In this document: piece after piece, positions 7,534-14,636 of the stretch
Layout of the letters: each line of letters opens with the position of its first letter
Position numbering within the stretch: the first letter of the stretch is position 1
Assembly: GCA_903859075.1 (NCBI GenBank)
Contig: CAIOLF010000003.1
Coordinates: 1 to 43,968 of the forward strand
Direction of reading: 5' to 3'
Source of the DNA: Candidatus Buchananbacteria bacterium
Lineage (GTDB): Bacteria; Patescibacteriota; Patescibacteriia; 2-01-FULL-39-33
DNA: 43,968 nucleotides
The notes under the pieces: model-generated
Databases searched by the model: none
Told to the model about the DNA's origin: nothing
Seen by the model: the letters and a program-made list of their open reading frames with translations, nothing else
Translations under genes and position numbers: made by a program

Positions 7534-8310
7534 TTATACTTGGAATCTAGCAAAGGAAATCAGCTGGTTGGCACCCAGCAGATCCTTGATTTTTTTATCA
7601 TCATCCTTGATGAAGCGCTGGCTGCCGAGGCAATTTTCTTCATAGAATTTTGCCAGCTTGCCGTCGATGATTTTATCCCAGATGGCTTCCGGCTTGTTTT
7701 CGTTTTTTAATTGTTCGCGGTAAATTTCTTTTTCCTTATCAATGTCGGCGGCCGGCACGCTTTCCGGGTTAAGGTATCGGGGAGACATGGCCGCTACTTG
7801 CATAGCCAGGTCTTTGGCCAGTTCCTTAGCGCCGCCGGAAATAATTACTACGCCGGCGATTTTTTTATTGGAATGAAGATAACTTCCTATTACCGGTCCG
7901 GAAAAAATTCCACAGCCGCCCAGCTGCAAGTTTTCACCGATTTTCATGACTAACTCGTTTTTGATATATTCTTCGGCCCAAGCGCGGAAAGCGGCTTCGT
8001 TAGTCAGTTCTAACAGTTTGGCGGCAAAATTCTCAACGGTAGAATTAAAATCGTCGGTGCGGGCGACAAAGTCGGTCTCGCAGTTTAGGGTGACGACAGC
8101 GAGCCGGCCGTTTTTTTCTACGAAGGCAATGACGCCTTCTTTGGCGGCGCGGTCAGCTTTTTTGGCGGCTTTAAGCTCGCCTTTTTTGCGCAGGATTTCA
8201 ATGGCCAAACTTATATCGCCGCCGGATTCTTCCAACGCGGCCTTGCAGTCGTTGATTCCGATTCCGGTCTTATCGCGGAGTTCGGAGATGATCTTGAGAT
8301 CGATAGGCAT
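7534..8310 (-). CDS. tsf: Elongation factor Ts
   Basis: The 258-residue protein opens with an EF-Tu-binding UBA-like segment (LRDKTGIGINDCKAALEES) and contains the EF-Ts signature NCETDFVARTDDF and the dimerisation-type core AMQVAAMSPRYL. EF-Ts exchanges GDP for GTP on EF-Tu. It follows rpsB by 14 nt, the classical rpsB-tsf order, and precedes ricT by 10 nt. No Shine-Dalgarno precedes the ATG. Confidence 0.97.
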   Translation of the reverse strand: MPIDLKIISELRDKTGIGINDCKAALEESGGDISLAIEILRKKGELKAAKKADRAAKEGVIAFVEKNGRLAVVTLNCETDFVARTDDFNSTVENFAAKLLELTNEAAFRAWAEEYIKNELVMKIGENLQLGGCGIFSGPVIGSYLHSNKKIAGVVIISGGAKELAKDLAMQVAAMSPRYLNPESVPAADIDKEKEIYREQLKNENKPEAIWDKIIDGKLAKFYEENCLGSQRFIKDDDKKIKDLLGANQLISFARFQV

Positions 8311-8324
8311 GGTATTTGAAATTA

Positions 8325-9023
8325 TTAATTTTTATTTTTTAACTCAGTCTTGCCCTCTTTGATGGCCTCGGCAATCGTCTTGGTGATGATGTCAATTGAT
8401 TTGACGGCGTCATCATTGGCCGGGATCGGATAATCAAGCAATTCCGGATTAGTATTGGCATCGCAAAAGCCGACGATGGCGATTTTTTTCTTGCGGGCTT
8501 CGGCGATAGCGGTTTTTTCCTTTTTGGCGTCGAGGACAAAAATAGCCTCCGGCAATTTATTGACTTCGGTCAGTCCGCCGACGGTCTTCTGCAATTTTTC
8601 GATTTCTTTGCCAAAATCCGACTGCTCCTTTTTGGTGTATTTGTGCAGAGCGCCGCTCTCCTTCTGCTCTTTGAGCGATTTGTATTTTTTGATCAATTTG
8701 CTGACGTTGATGAAGTTGGTGAAGAATCCCCCCACCCAGCGCTCGGTGACGAACGGCATGCCGCAGTCTTTGGCATATTTCTCTAATATTTTCTGGCCTT
8801 GTTTCTTTGTCCCCACAAATAAAACAAGACCGCCGCCCATAGCTATTTTTTTGACGTGGGCGGCCGCCTCTGCCAGCTTCTCTAGAGTTTTTTCCAGATC
8901 GATGATGTAGATGCCATTTCTCTCAGTAAAGAGATAGGGTTTCATCTTGGGGTGCCAGCGGCTTTTTTGGTGGCCAAAATGCACGCCGGATTGCAGCAAT
9001 TCGCTGATTGTCGGTAAAGACAT
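8325..9023 (-). CDS. rpsB: 30S ribosomal protein S2
   Basis: The 232-residue protein starts LPTISELLQSGVHFGHQKSRWHPKMKPY, typical of S2, and carries VLFVGTKKQ and IAIVGFCDANTNP. S2 binds late to the 30S subunit and interacts with S1 where present. It is the first gene of the rpsB-tsf-ricT operon. Unlike most genes here it has a recognisable ribosome-binding site (AAAGGA, 6 nt before the ATG). Its promoter is divergent from that of the structured RNA at 9209. Confidence 0.97.
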   Translation of the reverse strand: MSLPTISELLQSGVHFGHQKSRWHPKMKPYLFTERNGIYIIDLEKTLEKLAEAAAHVKKIAMGGGLVLFVGTKKQGQKILEKYAKDCGMPFVTERWVGGFFTNFINVSKLIKKYKSLKEQKESGALHKYTKKEQSDFGKEIEKLQKTVGGLTEVNKLPEAIFVLDAKKEKTAIAEARKKKIAIVGFCDANTNPELLDYPIPANDDAVKSIDIITKTIAEAIKEGKTELKNKN

Positions 9024-9121
9024 AATTTTTCCTTTCGGCCTCTACTTTTATGATCCGGCCTGTCAGGCGGGACAAGGAAAATTAAAAGTATGAGGGATAT
9101 TTATTAATTAATGCAAGATTA

Positions 9122-9150
9122 AATTTAACAAATATCTGGGCATTTGTCAA
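9122..9150 (-). promoter_or_regulatory. rpsB operon promoter
   Basis: On the minus strand TTGACA (9145-9150), 17 bp, TAAATT (9122-9127). The leader would be about 90 nt. Its -35 lies 23 bp from the -35 of the divergent promoter at 9174. Confidence 0.6.
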
Positions 9151-9173
9151 TATTTTCTGTAATCACCAGGGAA

Positions 9174-9202
9174 TTGACAAAAAAATTATTAAATGCTAGA
9201 GT
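9174..9202 (+). promoter_or_regulatory. Promoter of the structured RNA at 9209
   Basis: TTGACA (9174-9179), 17 bp, TGC-TAGAGT (9197-9202): perfect -35, optimal spacing and an extended -10 with four of six matches. The start would be near 9209. Confidence 0.6.
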
Positions 9203-9208
9203 TTAAGC

Positions 9209-9590
9209 CGATGTTGATGATGAAGCCCTTTAGGCGCTGCTGCGGCTAGATTTACTGGCAGCTTGTACGGCCGCGGCAGCGAGCAAGGTGTGTCATTCTT
9301 GCTCTTGGCAAGAAAGCTTGGAGACAGTTTCTCCTTCTTCTGCATGTATCCTTCTGCATGTATCATTGGCTGGGAAACCCCTCAGCCTTAGCGGATGCCA
9401 AAGCCGGCATCAGGAAACCAAAACCGGGTTTTCCAGTCCTCGCGGAGGATCGCCTCTCCACATGGGTGCTAACAACAAGATTAATTCATCTTGTCGGGCT
9501 AGGCATTCCAGGCGCCTGTACGTACGGGTGAGCCAAGCATTCATCACATCATAGGGTGCCCTGCCGCGACAGACACCCTTACCCCATAAA
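9209..9590 (+). ncRNA. Putative structured non-coding RNA (class not recognised)
   Basis: This fills most of the 620-bp gap between rpsB and rpmE. It is GC-richer than its surroundings and begins just after a good plus-strand promoter. It can form a chain of hairpins: an 11-bp stem 9236-9246/9270-9280, directly followed by a 7-bp stem 9281-9287/9298-9304, then 9394-9399/9406-9411, 9437-9441/9445-9449, 9475-9481/9488-9494 and 9553-9558/9574-9579. A 14-bp direct repeat occurs twice in tandem (9337-9364). I see no tmRNA, RNase P, SRP or 6S signature. The only sizeable frame (GTG at 9288, 88 codons) lacks a ribosome-binding site. The 3' end has no U-rich terminator, so it might instead be a long leader running into rpmE. 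Confidence 0.5.
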
Positions 9591-9592
9591 TA

Positions 9593-9621
9593 TTGACTTT
9601 ACATATTTCTTCGCCTATAAT
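9593..9621 (+). promoter_or_regulatory. rpmE promoter
   Basis: TTGACT (9593-9598), 17 bp, TATAAT (9616-9621). The start near 9628 gives a 19-nt leader before the ATG at 9647. Confidence 0.75.
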
Positions 9622-9646
9622 ATCTTCAGTTAGAAATAATTTTTTT

Positions 9647-9931
9647 ATGAAGAAAGACATCCATCCGCAATATTTCCCTAAAGCCAAAGTTTCCTGCGCC
9701 TGCGGCCATACTTTTATTGTCGGCTCAACGATGCCGGAAATCAGCGTGGAAATCTGTTCGGCTTGCCATCCTTTTTATACGGGCAAGCAGAAATTACTGG
9801 ATACTGCCAGACGCGTTGATAAATTTACTAAGCGTCTGGAACTAAAAACCGCCACTAGAAGCAAGAAGGTCAAAAAGGAAAAACAAAAAGAGATCAAAAA
9901 AGCCAAAACCACCAAAAAAGAAGGCAAATAA
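9647..9931 (+). CDS. rpmE: 50S ribosomal protein L31
   Basis: The 94-residue protein starts MKKDIHPQYFP; upstream in-frame codons from 9593 overlap the promoter and are excluded. It is the zinc-binding form of L31: CAC early and CSAC later provide the four Cys ligands, followed by HPFYTGKQKLLDTARRVDKF. The last 20 or so residues are an extra Lys-rich tail. L31 bridges the two ribosomal subunits. It has its own promoter and terminator and precedes prfA, a common pairing. Confidence 0.95.
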   Translation: MKKDIHPQYFPKAKVSCACGHTFIVGSTMPEISVEICSACHPFYTGKQKLLDTARRVDKFTKRLELKTATRSKKVKKEKQKEIKKAKTTKKEGK

Positions 9932-9946
9932 CTGATATTTATCAAA

Positions 9947-9977
9947 GGACCCGCGGCTGTCTCTCCGGGTTCTTTTT
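9947..9977 (+). terminator. Terminator of rpmE
   Basis: GGACCCG (9947-9953) pairs with CGGGTTC (9966-9972, one G-T pair), followed by five T. Confidence 0.8.
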
Positions 9978-9989
9978 GTTTAGTAAATT

Positions 9990-9998
9990 TGCTATAAT
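9990..9998 (+). promoter_or_regulatory. Extended -10 promoter of prfA, near-leaderless
   Basis: TGCTATAAT ends 12 bp before the prfA ATG, so transcription would begin about 6 nt upstream of it, leaving no room for a ribosome-binding site. Confidence 0.6.
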
Positions 9999-10010
9999 AT
10001 TATTAATTAT

Positions 10011-11072
10011 ATGAACGAAAAATTAGAATCAATCCAGCGGCGATTTGAAGAATTGGAACGCCTCATGCAAAATGAGGCGGTAGTTTCTGATCCCCAGAGA
10101 ATAAAAGAGACCGGCCAAGAATACGAGGATTTAAAAGAAATCATCAGCGCCAAGAAAAGACTGGACAAAGTTAACTCTGATTTAATGTCTGTCCGCCAAA
10201 TGATTGCCGATAGTTCTGATGATCAGGAGCTGCAAAAAATATCTTTGGAAGAAGAACAAGAGCTGTTGCGGCAAAAGGCCGATTTGGAAAAAGAGGTAAC
10301 CTTTTTATTGGTACCAAAAGATCCCAGTGACAAACGTAATGCCATTGTTGAAATCAGGGCTGGAGCCGGTGGAGATGAGTCGGCTTTATTTGCCGCCGAA
10401 TTATTCCGGTTGTATATGCGTTATGCCGAGGGCAAGAGATGGAAAACCAAGTTGCTTTCGGAAAATCGCATCGGCATCGGCGGCTTTAAGGAAGTGATTT
10501 TTGAGATTAAGGGGCGGGACGTTTTTAGCCTAATGAAATTCGAGTCCGGCGTGCACCGCGTCCAGCGCGTGCCGGAAACAGAGAAAAAAGGCCGCGTCCA
10601 CACCTCCACGGTTACGGTGGCGGTATTGCCGGAGGCGGAGGAAGTTGATCTGGTAATTGATCCAAAAGATTTGCGAATTGATACCTTTTGCGCCGGCGGC
10701 CATGGCGGCCAGAGCGTCAATACGACTTATTCGGCAGTGCGCATCACCCACTTGCCGACCAATACGGTGGTTTCTTGCCAGGATGAGCGTTCCCAGCTGC
10801 AAAATCGTGAAAAAGCCATGCTGGTGCTGCGTTCGCGCTTGCTGGCTCTAAAAAAAGAAGAAGAAAGCAAAAAACTCGGCGCCGCTCGCCAAGCCCAGAT
10901 CGGTACCGGCGATCGCAGCGAAAAAATCCGGACTTATAATTTTCCTCAAGACCGGATTACCGATCACCGCATTAATCAGAATTTCGGCAATATCGCCAAC
11001 GTTATGGAGGGCAATATTGAGCCGATTATTGAAGCGGTCAGGGCGCAGTATATCGCTGAGAGCATTAAATAA
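10011..11072 (+). CDS. prfA: Peptide chain release factor 1
   Basis: The 353-residue protein has the GGQ peptidyl-hydrolysis motif (232-234, in AGGHGGQSVN), an N-terminal helical domain, and the PxT anticodon-like motif as PET (188-190) with the following HTS (197-199). These mark RF1, which reads UAA and UAG. Its Gln methyltransferase gene prmC is nearby, separated by the minus-strand orphan gene at 11197. The mRNA appears nearly leaderless. Confidence 0.97.
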   Translation: MNEKLESIQRRFEELERLMQNEAVVSDPQRIKETGQEYEDLKEIISAKKRLDKVNSDLMSVRQMIADSSDDQELQKISLEEEQELLRQKADLEKEVTFLLVPKDPSDKRNAIVEIRAGAGGDESALFAAELFRLYMRYAEGKRWKTKLLSENRIGIGGFKEVIFEIKGRDVFSLMKFESGVHRVQRVPETEKKGRVHTSTVTVAVLPEAEEVDLVIDPKDLRIDTFCAGGHGGQSVNTTYSAVRITHLPTNTVVSCQDERSQLQNREKAMLVLRSRLLALKKEEESKKLGAARQAQIGTGDRSEKIRTYNFPQDRITDHRINQNFGNIANVMEGNIEPIIEAVRAQYIAESIK

Positions 11073-11085
11073 TTTTTATAAAAAA

Positions 11086-11123
11086 AAGAAAAGACCACAG
11101 TGCGGAAATGCGTGGCTGTGGTC
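11086..11123 (-). terminator. Terminator of the orphan gene at 11197
   Basis: On the minus strand GACCACAG and CTGTGGTC form an 8-bp perfect stem (arms 11093-11100 and 11116-11123), followed by TTTTCTTTTTTT. It lies just past the prfA stop codon. Confidence 0.9.
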
Positions 11124-11196
11124 GGGAGTTTTGGCGTGAGCGTGAGACGGGGATGAGAGCTCTAGCGGGGAGCGGCGGTAATGAGTGACCGGGTGA

Positions 11197-11703
11197 TCAG
11201 GAGTGGACGGCATCATCGAGGACGACGGTGTGCCGTCGAAAATCGACTCGGACGATCGCACCGGCAGGACGAATGATCGTGCTGACGGGTGGCACTGGGC
11301 TCGTCTTGCTGTTTTCGGCCGCCAAGCGATTGGCAATTTCTTCCAGCAGAGCGACTTCCCCAGTGTCATCATTTCGGCGCAGGCCAAATTGTTCAAGATT
11401 GATCTTCCGATCTTTCTCAGCCGCCAACAGTATCGGCGATAGCGCTCTGGCCCCTTCGGCAGTTGCTTCGCCTTCGCAGAGCCGATTGGCGAGCCTGGTC
11501 GCTTCTTTCTTTAGGATCATAGCCTCGTAGTGGCCGAGCCTTCGCAGAGCCTCCTCCTGGCTCCAGCCGATCTCTTTAAGTACTGGGTTATTGGCCCAGA
11601 TTTCTTGTCTCACCCTGCTTATAACCTCATGGAGGCACTCGAGCCCGAGTTCCCCCACAATTAGCTGGGCGAACAATGGTTTGAACTCGGTTCCGTGCAT
11701 CAT
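11197..11703 (-). CDS. Orphan GC-rich protein, function unknown
   Basis: The 168-residue protein is not a family I recognise. It is mostly helical and charged (about 1-115, with EEALRRLGHYEAMILKKEATRLANRL), has a Pro/Ser linker (about 132-140) and a short beta-like tail (IIRPAGAIVRVDFRRHTVVLDD). There is no signal peptide, membrane segment or Cys motif. AGGAGG lies 10 nt before the ATG at 11703 (13 nt from the second ATG), one of the strongest ribosome-binding sites in the window. It is GC-richer than prfA and prmC and points against both, with its own promoter, hairpin leader and terminator. It looks like an independent cassette inserted between two genes that are often adjacent. Confidence 0.75.
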   Translation of the reverse strand: MMHGTEFKPLFAQLIVGELGLECLHEVISRVRQEIWANNPVLKEIGWSQEEALRRLGHYEAMILKKEATRLANRLCEGEATAEGARALSPILLAAEKDRKINLEQFGLRRNDDTGEVALLEEIANRLAAENSKTSPVPPVSTIIRPAGAIVRVDFRRHTVVLDDAVHS

Positions 11704-11757
11704 GGGTATTTATCCTCCTAAAGTTGTTTGTTTTGTGGTGCGGTGATGAAGAAAGCT

Positions 11758-11790
11758 GCGGGGACTTGCCCCGCCTCCCCCTAAGGGGGA
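11758..11790 (-). promoter_or_regulatory. Twin GC hairpins at the 5' end of the 11197 transcript
   Basis: Two perfect hairpins occupy the first part of the predicted leader: 6 bp at 11776-11790 (3-nt loop) and 6 bp at 11758-11774 (5-nt loop). No T-run follows either. A 5'-terminal hairpin is known to protect mRNA in other bacteria. Confidence 0.55.
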
Positions 11791-11797
11791 TCGTCAA

Positions 11798-11826
11798 ATC
11801 ATACTGCCGATGAGCTGTTTTGTCAA
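11798..11826 (-). promoter_or_regulatory. Promoter of the orphan gene at 11197
   Basis: On the minus strand TTGACA (11821-11826), 17 bp, TATGAT (11798-11803). The start near 11791 gives an 88-nt leader. Confidence 0.75.
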
Positions 11827-11870
11827 GGGGTTGCTTTGTATTTATTTTTGTTTAAATTTAAATATTTATT

Positions 11871-12755
11871 ATGACAGTTAATCAATTTTTAAAGACGCTG
11901 GATCTGCCGCAACAGCTAAGATTAGATCAAGAAATATTGCTTGCCCACATCCTTCATCACCCTAGGGAGCATATTTTTGCTCATCCCGAGATCAAATTAT
12001 CAAAAACCCAGGTATCTAAATTCAGGCGGCTTTGGAAAAAACGGCTCAAAAATTATCCCCTGGCCTATCTCACCGGACAGAAGGAATTTTTTGGTCTTGA
12101 TTTTCATGTCAATAATAATGTCTTAATTCCCCGGCCGGAAACGGAATTCATGGTTGAGGAGATTATTGGCTATGTTGAAAAATCAGCTAGGGGGAAAAGC
12201 ATCATTGCTGATATCGGAACCGGCTCCGGCTGTATTGCCGTTGTTTTGAAAAAGAAATTGCCCGCGGCTCAAGTCATTGGTTTGGATGTTTCGGCTGCGG
12301 CCCTAAAAATTGCTAGAAAAAATTCTCAAAAAAACAAAACCGCGGTTGAATTTTACCGCGGTGATGTTGCAGCATTGGCAAAGAAAAAGATATTGCCGGA
12401 TATTATTGCCGCTAATCTCCCCTACTTAGATAAAGACAAAAAGCGGTTTTTTTATCACAATTGCCCGGCCTTGAAGTATGAGCCGGATTCTGCTTTATTT
12501 GCCAATAAAAATGGGCTGGGTGATTATATTAGTCTATTAGAAAAATTAATGGTTTTTAGAAAGCTGCCGACGGCGATTTTTCTGGAAATCGGCAGTAAAC
12601 AGATTAAGCTGGCGCGGCGGATTTTTCTTAGGATTTGCGGCGATAAATACGATCTAAAGGTGATTAATTATAAGGGAACGGCACTGATTCGGTTGATTAT
12701 AAGTTATAGGATAGTTTCAATAAAAAAGAAACAAGCTCGCTGGCTGGGCCATTGA
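11871..12755 (+). CDS. prmC: Release factor glutamine methyltransferase PrmC (HemK family)
   Basis: The 294-residue protein has the PrmC N-terminal helical domain, the YLTGQKEFFGLDFHV and IPRPETE (86-92) motifs, and a SAM-binding ADIGTGSGCIAV loop (113-124). The substrate-Gln motif, usually NPPY, is NLPY here (182-185). PrmC methylates the Gln of the GGQ motif in RF1/RF2; prfA lies just upstream. The last 15 or so residues (SIKKKQARWLGH) extend past the usual end and are encoded by the terminator of the opposing RNA at 12728-13393, so the original stop may have been lost. No Shine-Dalgarno is visible. Confidence 0.93.
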   Translation: MTVNQFLKTLDLPQQLRLDQEILLAHILHHPREHIFAHPEIKLSKTQVSKFRRLWKKRLKNYPLAYLTGQKEFFGLDFHVNNNVLIPRPETEFMVEEIIGYVEKSARGKSIIADIGTGSGCIAVVLKKKLPAAQVIGLDVSAAALKIARKNSQKNKTAVEFYRGDVAALAKKKILPDIIAANLPYLDKDKKRFFYHNCPALKYEPDSALFANKNGLGDYISLLEKLMVFRKLPTAIFLEIGSKQIKLARRIFLRICGDKYDLKVINYKGTALIRLIISYRIVSIKKKQARWLGH

Positions 12756-12760
12756 GCTTG
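12721..12760 (-). terminator. Terminator of the RNA at 12728-13393
   Basis: On the minus strand CAAGCTC, then TGGC, pair with GCCA and GAGCTTG in a two-part stem (arms 12732-12744 and 12748-12760), followed by TTTCTTTTTT. It lies inside the 3' end of prmC. Confidence 0.85.
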
Positions 12761-13393
12761 ATGAATTGTGTTACTCGTGGTGCTTTGGCAACCACGGTCT
12801 CTGGTCGGTTTGAACTGCGGCGCTATAGGACATCTGCTGTGTCCAAAGGTGGCCTGTACGTCTGCAGGCATGCAAGGAACACATGCTCTTTTCACAGGGT
12901 TGCAGCACACTGCTTTTCTTGATACGCCAACCGCGTCGTAAAAACCAGTACTCAAAGCCGAGTCAGCCTGTTAATTGCGCAGCGTTTAGCGCAATATTGC
13001 ATTACATAATACATAACTAACGACTTCATGTTAGGCTCCAGACGAAGCCCAGTTGTTGGTGGTCTGCGGATTGTCTCCGCGACCTATGTCCTCCGCCCTA
13101 GTTGTCGGGGGATCTGATAGAGACCATGCCGCAACCTCTCCTCCTCGGTTAAACGCTTGACACGCATTGCGCGTTTGACACAGCGCGCAATTGCCACCGC
13201 ACTTGGCAGCCAGCGAAGCGGCAAAGCCACTCCTTGCCGGGACTACCAGTAATGCACCTCTTTTTTTTCCGTACCGCTAGCACTAGCCAATGCGGGGTGA
13301 AACGGCGTCCTGATTCTGATGTAAGCTGAGCACGCAGGCCTCCTTTCCGTCGCAGCCGACGTCAGCCAAGGCGCCAATTCCCTAGAGGTAACA
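12728..13393 (-). ncRNA. Putative long structured non-coding RNA, about 665 nt (class not recognised)
   Basis: This covers nearly all of the 745-bp gap between prmC and rplY. A good minus-strand promoter and a strong minus-strand terminator bound it, and it is clearly GC-richer than both flanks. Hairpins include 13167-13173/13184-13190 (7 bp), 12974-12980/12989-12995 (7 bp), 13066-13070/13076-13080, 12828-12832/12840-12844 and 12776-12781/12791-12796. I find no substantial open frame with a ribosome-binding site; the 83-codon minus frame at 12704-12955 crosses the terminator and has none. No tmRNA, RNase P, SRP, 6S or rRNA signature was recognised. The size is in the range of large bacterial RNAs such as OLE or GOLLD, but I see no evidence that it belongs to either. 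Confidence 0.65.
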
Positions 13394-13399
13394 TTAGTA

Positions 13400-13428
13400 A
13401 TTATAGGAAAACATTAAGAAAAAGTCAA
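13400..13428 (-). promoter_or_regulatory. Promoter of the RNA at 12728-13393
   Basis: On the minus strand TTGACT (13423-13428), 17 bp, perfect TATAAT (13400-13405). The start is near 13393. Confidence 0.8.
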
Positions 13429-13457
13429 TGTCTCTTGTCAATAGTTAAAAAATCATT

Positions 13458-13490
13458 AAAAAAACCCCGATTTTAAACGGGGCTTTTTCA
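13458..13490 (-). terminator. Terminator of rplY
   Basis: CCCCG and CGGGG arms around TTTAAAAT are flanked by A and T runs on either side. The minus-strand T-run follows the rplY stop, and it could work in both directions. Confidence 0.85.
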
Positions 13491-13501
13491 TAGTATGAAG
13501 G

Positions 13502-14188
13502 TTACTTTTTTTCTTCCTTTTTGGTAGCATGGAGGTTATTTTTTTCTTCCTTCTTTTCCTCAGTAGCGGCAGCTTCAGTAGCGGCAGCTTCAGTAGGAAT
13601 TTCAGTAGCGATAGGTTCTTCAATTTTTTCTTCTTTCGGCTTGGTGGCCAGTACGACCACGTCAGCAGGCTCATGATGGAGAATTTCTATGGTTTTGGGG
13701 ATCGGCAGATCTTTAATGGTAATAGCGTCATCAAAATTCTGCAGCTGGGAAACATCGACGTCAATTTCATGGATCAAATCCCCGGGGAAGCATTTGACTT
13801 CCACTTCCGTGATATTGTGAACCAGCAGTCCGCCGTCTTCTTTGACGATTTTAGACTCACCGACGAATTTTATTTGGATATGGGCATGGATCTTTTCGTC
13901 CATTTTGATTTGCAGAAAGTCAACATGGGAAATGCGATTTTTTATCGGATCATGCTGCAAATCGGAAATCAGCGTCTTTAGCGGTTGCTGATTATCGATC
14001 GCTAGGTCAATGATAGTACTCTCTCCCGCCTCATTATAGACTTTTTCAAAAGTGATATAATCCAATTCCAGATTTTCATTTTTAATCCCATGGCCGTAAA
14101 GTACCGCTGGGATTTTGTTGTTTTGTCTGAGTAAAGTTGCTTTTTTACCGGTAAGTTCCCTTTTTTTAGCGTCTAATTTAAGAGTCAT
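13502..14188 (-). CDS. rplY: 50S ribosomal protein L25, long (CTC) form
   Basis: The 228-residue protein has the L25 5S rRNA-binding domain (about 1-90, with GKKATLLRQNNKIPAVLYG and DPIKNRISHVDFLQI) and the C-terminal TL5/CTC domain (about 95-180, ending HHEPADVVVLA). The rest is a low-complexity tail of Glu, Ala, Thr and Lys. Part of the tail comes from a 15-bp tandem DNA repeat (13561-13590). The protein binds 5S rRNA. It is 41 bp downstream of the zinc-ribbon gene at 14230 and probably shares its transcript. Confidence 0.95.
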   Translation of the reverse strand: MTLKLDAKKRELTGKKATLLRQNNKIPAVLYGHGIKNENLELDYITFEKVYNEAGESTIIDLAIDNQQPLKTLISDLQHDPIKNRISHVDFLQIKMDEKIHAHIQIKFVGESKIVKEDGGLLVHNITEVEVKCFPGDLIHEIDVDVSQLQNFDDAITIKDLPIPKTIEILHHEPADVVVLATKPKEEKIEEPIATEIPTEAAATEAAATEEKKEEKNNLHATKKEEKK

Positions 14189-14229
14189 AACTTTTTTTAA
14201 GAGATTAATATTAGTTATCCCAATTTAGC

Positions 14230-14592
14230 TTAAAAATCATTCTTTGTCAAGAGAGCCGCCAGTGATTCGCCGTTTTTTAGCAGTGAATACGATTCCAGCA
14301 GTTCCTCGCTGGTTAACGGACTTTCCTCTTGGTGTCGGCTGATTTCCTGGCCGCTTAAATCAGTGATCAGGCCCAAGGAGCTGATGCCATAGGCGCTAAA
14401 AGTTATCAGGGCGATAAGAGACGATAAACAATGCCGGCATTTGATGTAAAGCAGATGCGACTGGCCGTTTTCTTTGAGAATTTTTGCTTCCAAGGAATTA
14501 TAAGGCAAATCGCAAGCCGGGCAATTAGAAATGATTTTTATTGATTCATTGGATAATTTGCCAAAATTATGGCCGCTGAACATGTTTTTCAT
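14230..14592 (-). CDS. Small zinc-ribbon protein, function unknown
   Basis: The 120-residue protein has two Cys pairs, CPAC (24-27) and CRHC (52-55), spaced as in a zinc ribbon, then a short hydrophobic stretch (about 56-78) and an acidic tail (SPLTSEELLESYSLLK). I do not recognise a named family. A promoter with optimal spacing ends so close to the ATG that the mRNA would be leaderless. The next gene on the transcript is rplY. The product could be a nucleic-acid-binding accessory protein, but nothing beyond the zinc ribbon supports this. Confidence 0.75.
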   Translation of the reverse strand: MKNMFSGHNFGKLSNESIKIISNCPACDLPYNSLEAKILKENGQSHLLYIKCRHCLSSLIALITFSAYGISSLGLITDLSGQEISRHQEESPLTSEELLESYSLLKNGESLAALLTKNDF

Positions 14593-14600
14593 ATGAATTC

Positions 14601-14629
14601 ATTATGACAAAATGGCAATTGAACGTCAA
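14601..14629 (-). promoter_or_regulatory. Leaderless promoter of the zinc-ribbon gene and rplY
   Basis: On the minus strand TTGACG (14624-14629), 17 bp, CATAAT (14601-14606). The start falls at about 14594, within 2 nt of the ATG at 14592. Confidence 0.7.
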
Positions 14630-14636
14630 CTGATCA

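Noticed and set aside
9337..9364. 14-bp tandem repeat as a possible CRISPR
   Set aside because: There are only two directly adjoining copies with no spacers.
9288..9554. GTG-started 88-codon frame inside the RNA candidate
   Set aside because: No ribosome-binding site, unusual composition, and it crosses several stable hairpins; conservation could reverse this.
12704..12955. Minus-strand 83-codon frame at the end of the long RNA
   Set aside because: It runs through the terminator of its own transcript and has no ribosome-binding site.
9209..13393. Identification of the two RNA candidates as RNase P RNA, tmRNA, SRP RNA or 6S RNA
   Set aside because: I looked for the conserved core motifs of these RNAs (such as the RNase P GGAAAGUCC region and the tmRNA T-arm with CCA end) and did not find them; a covariance search is still the decisive test.
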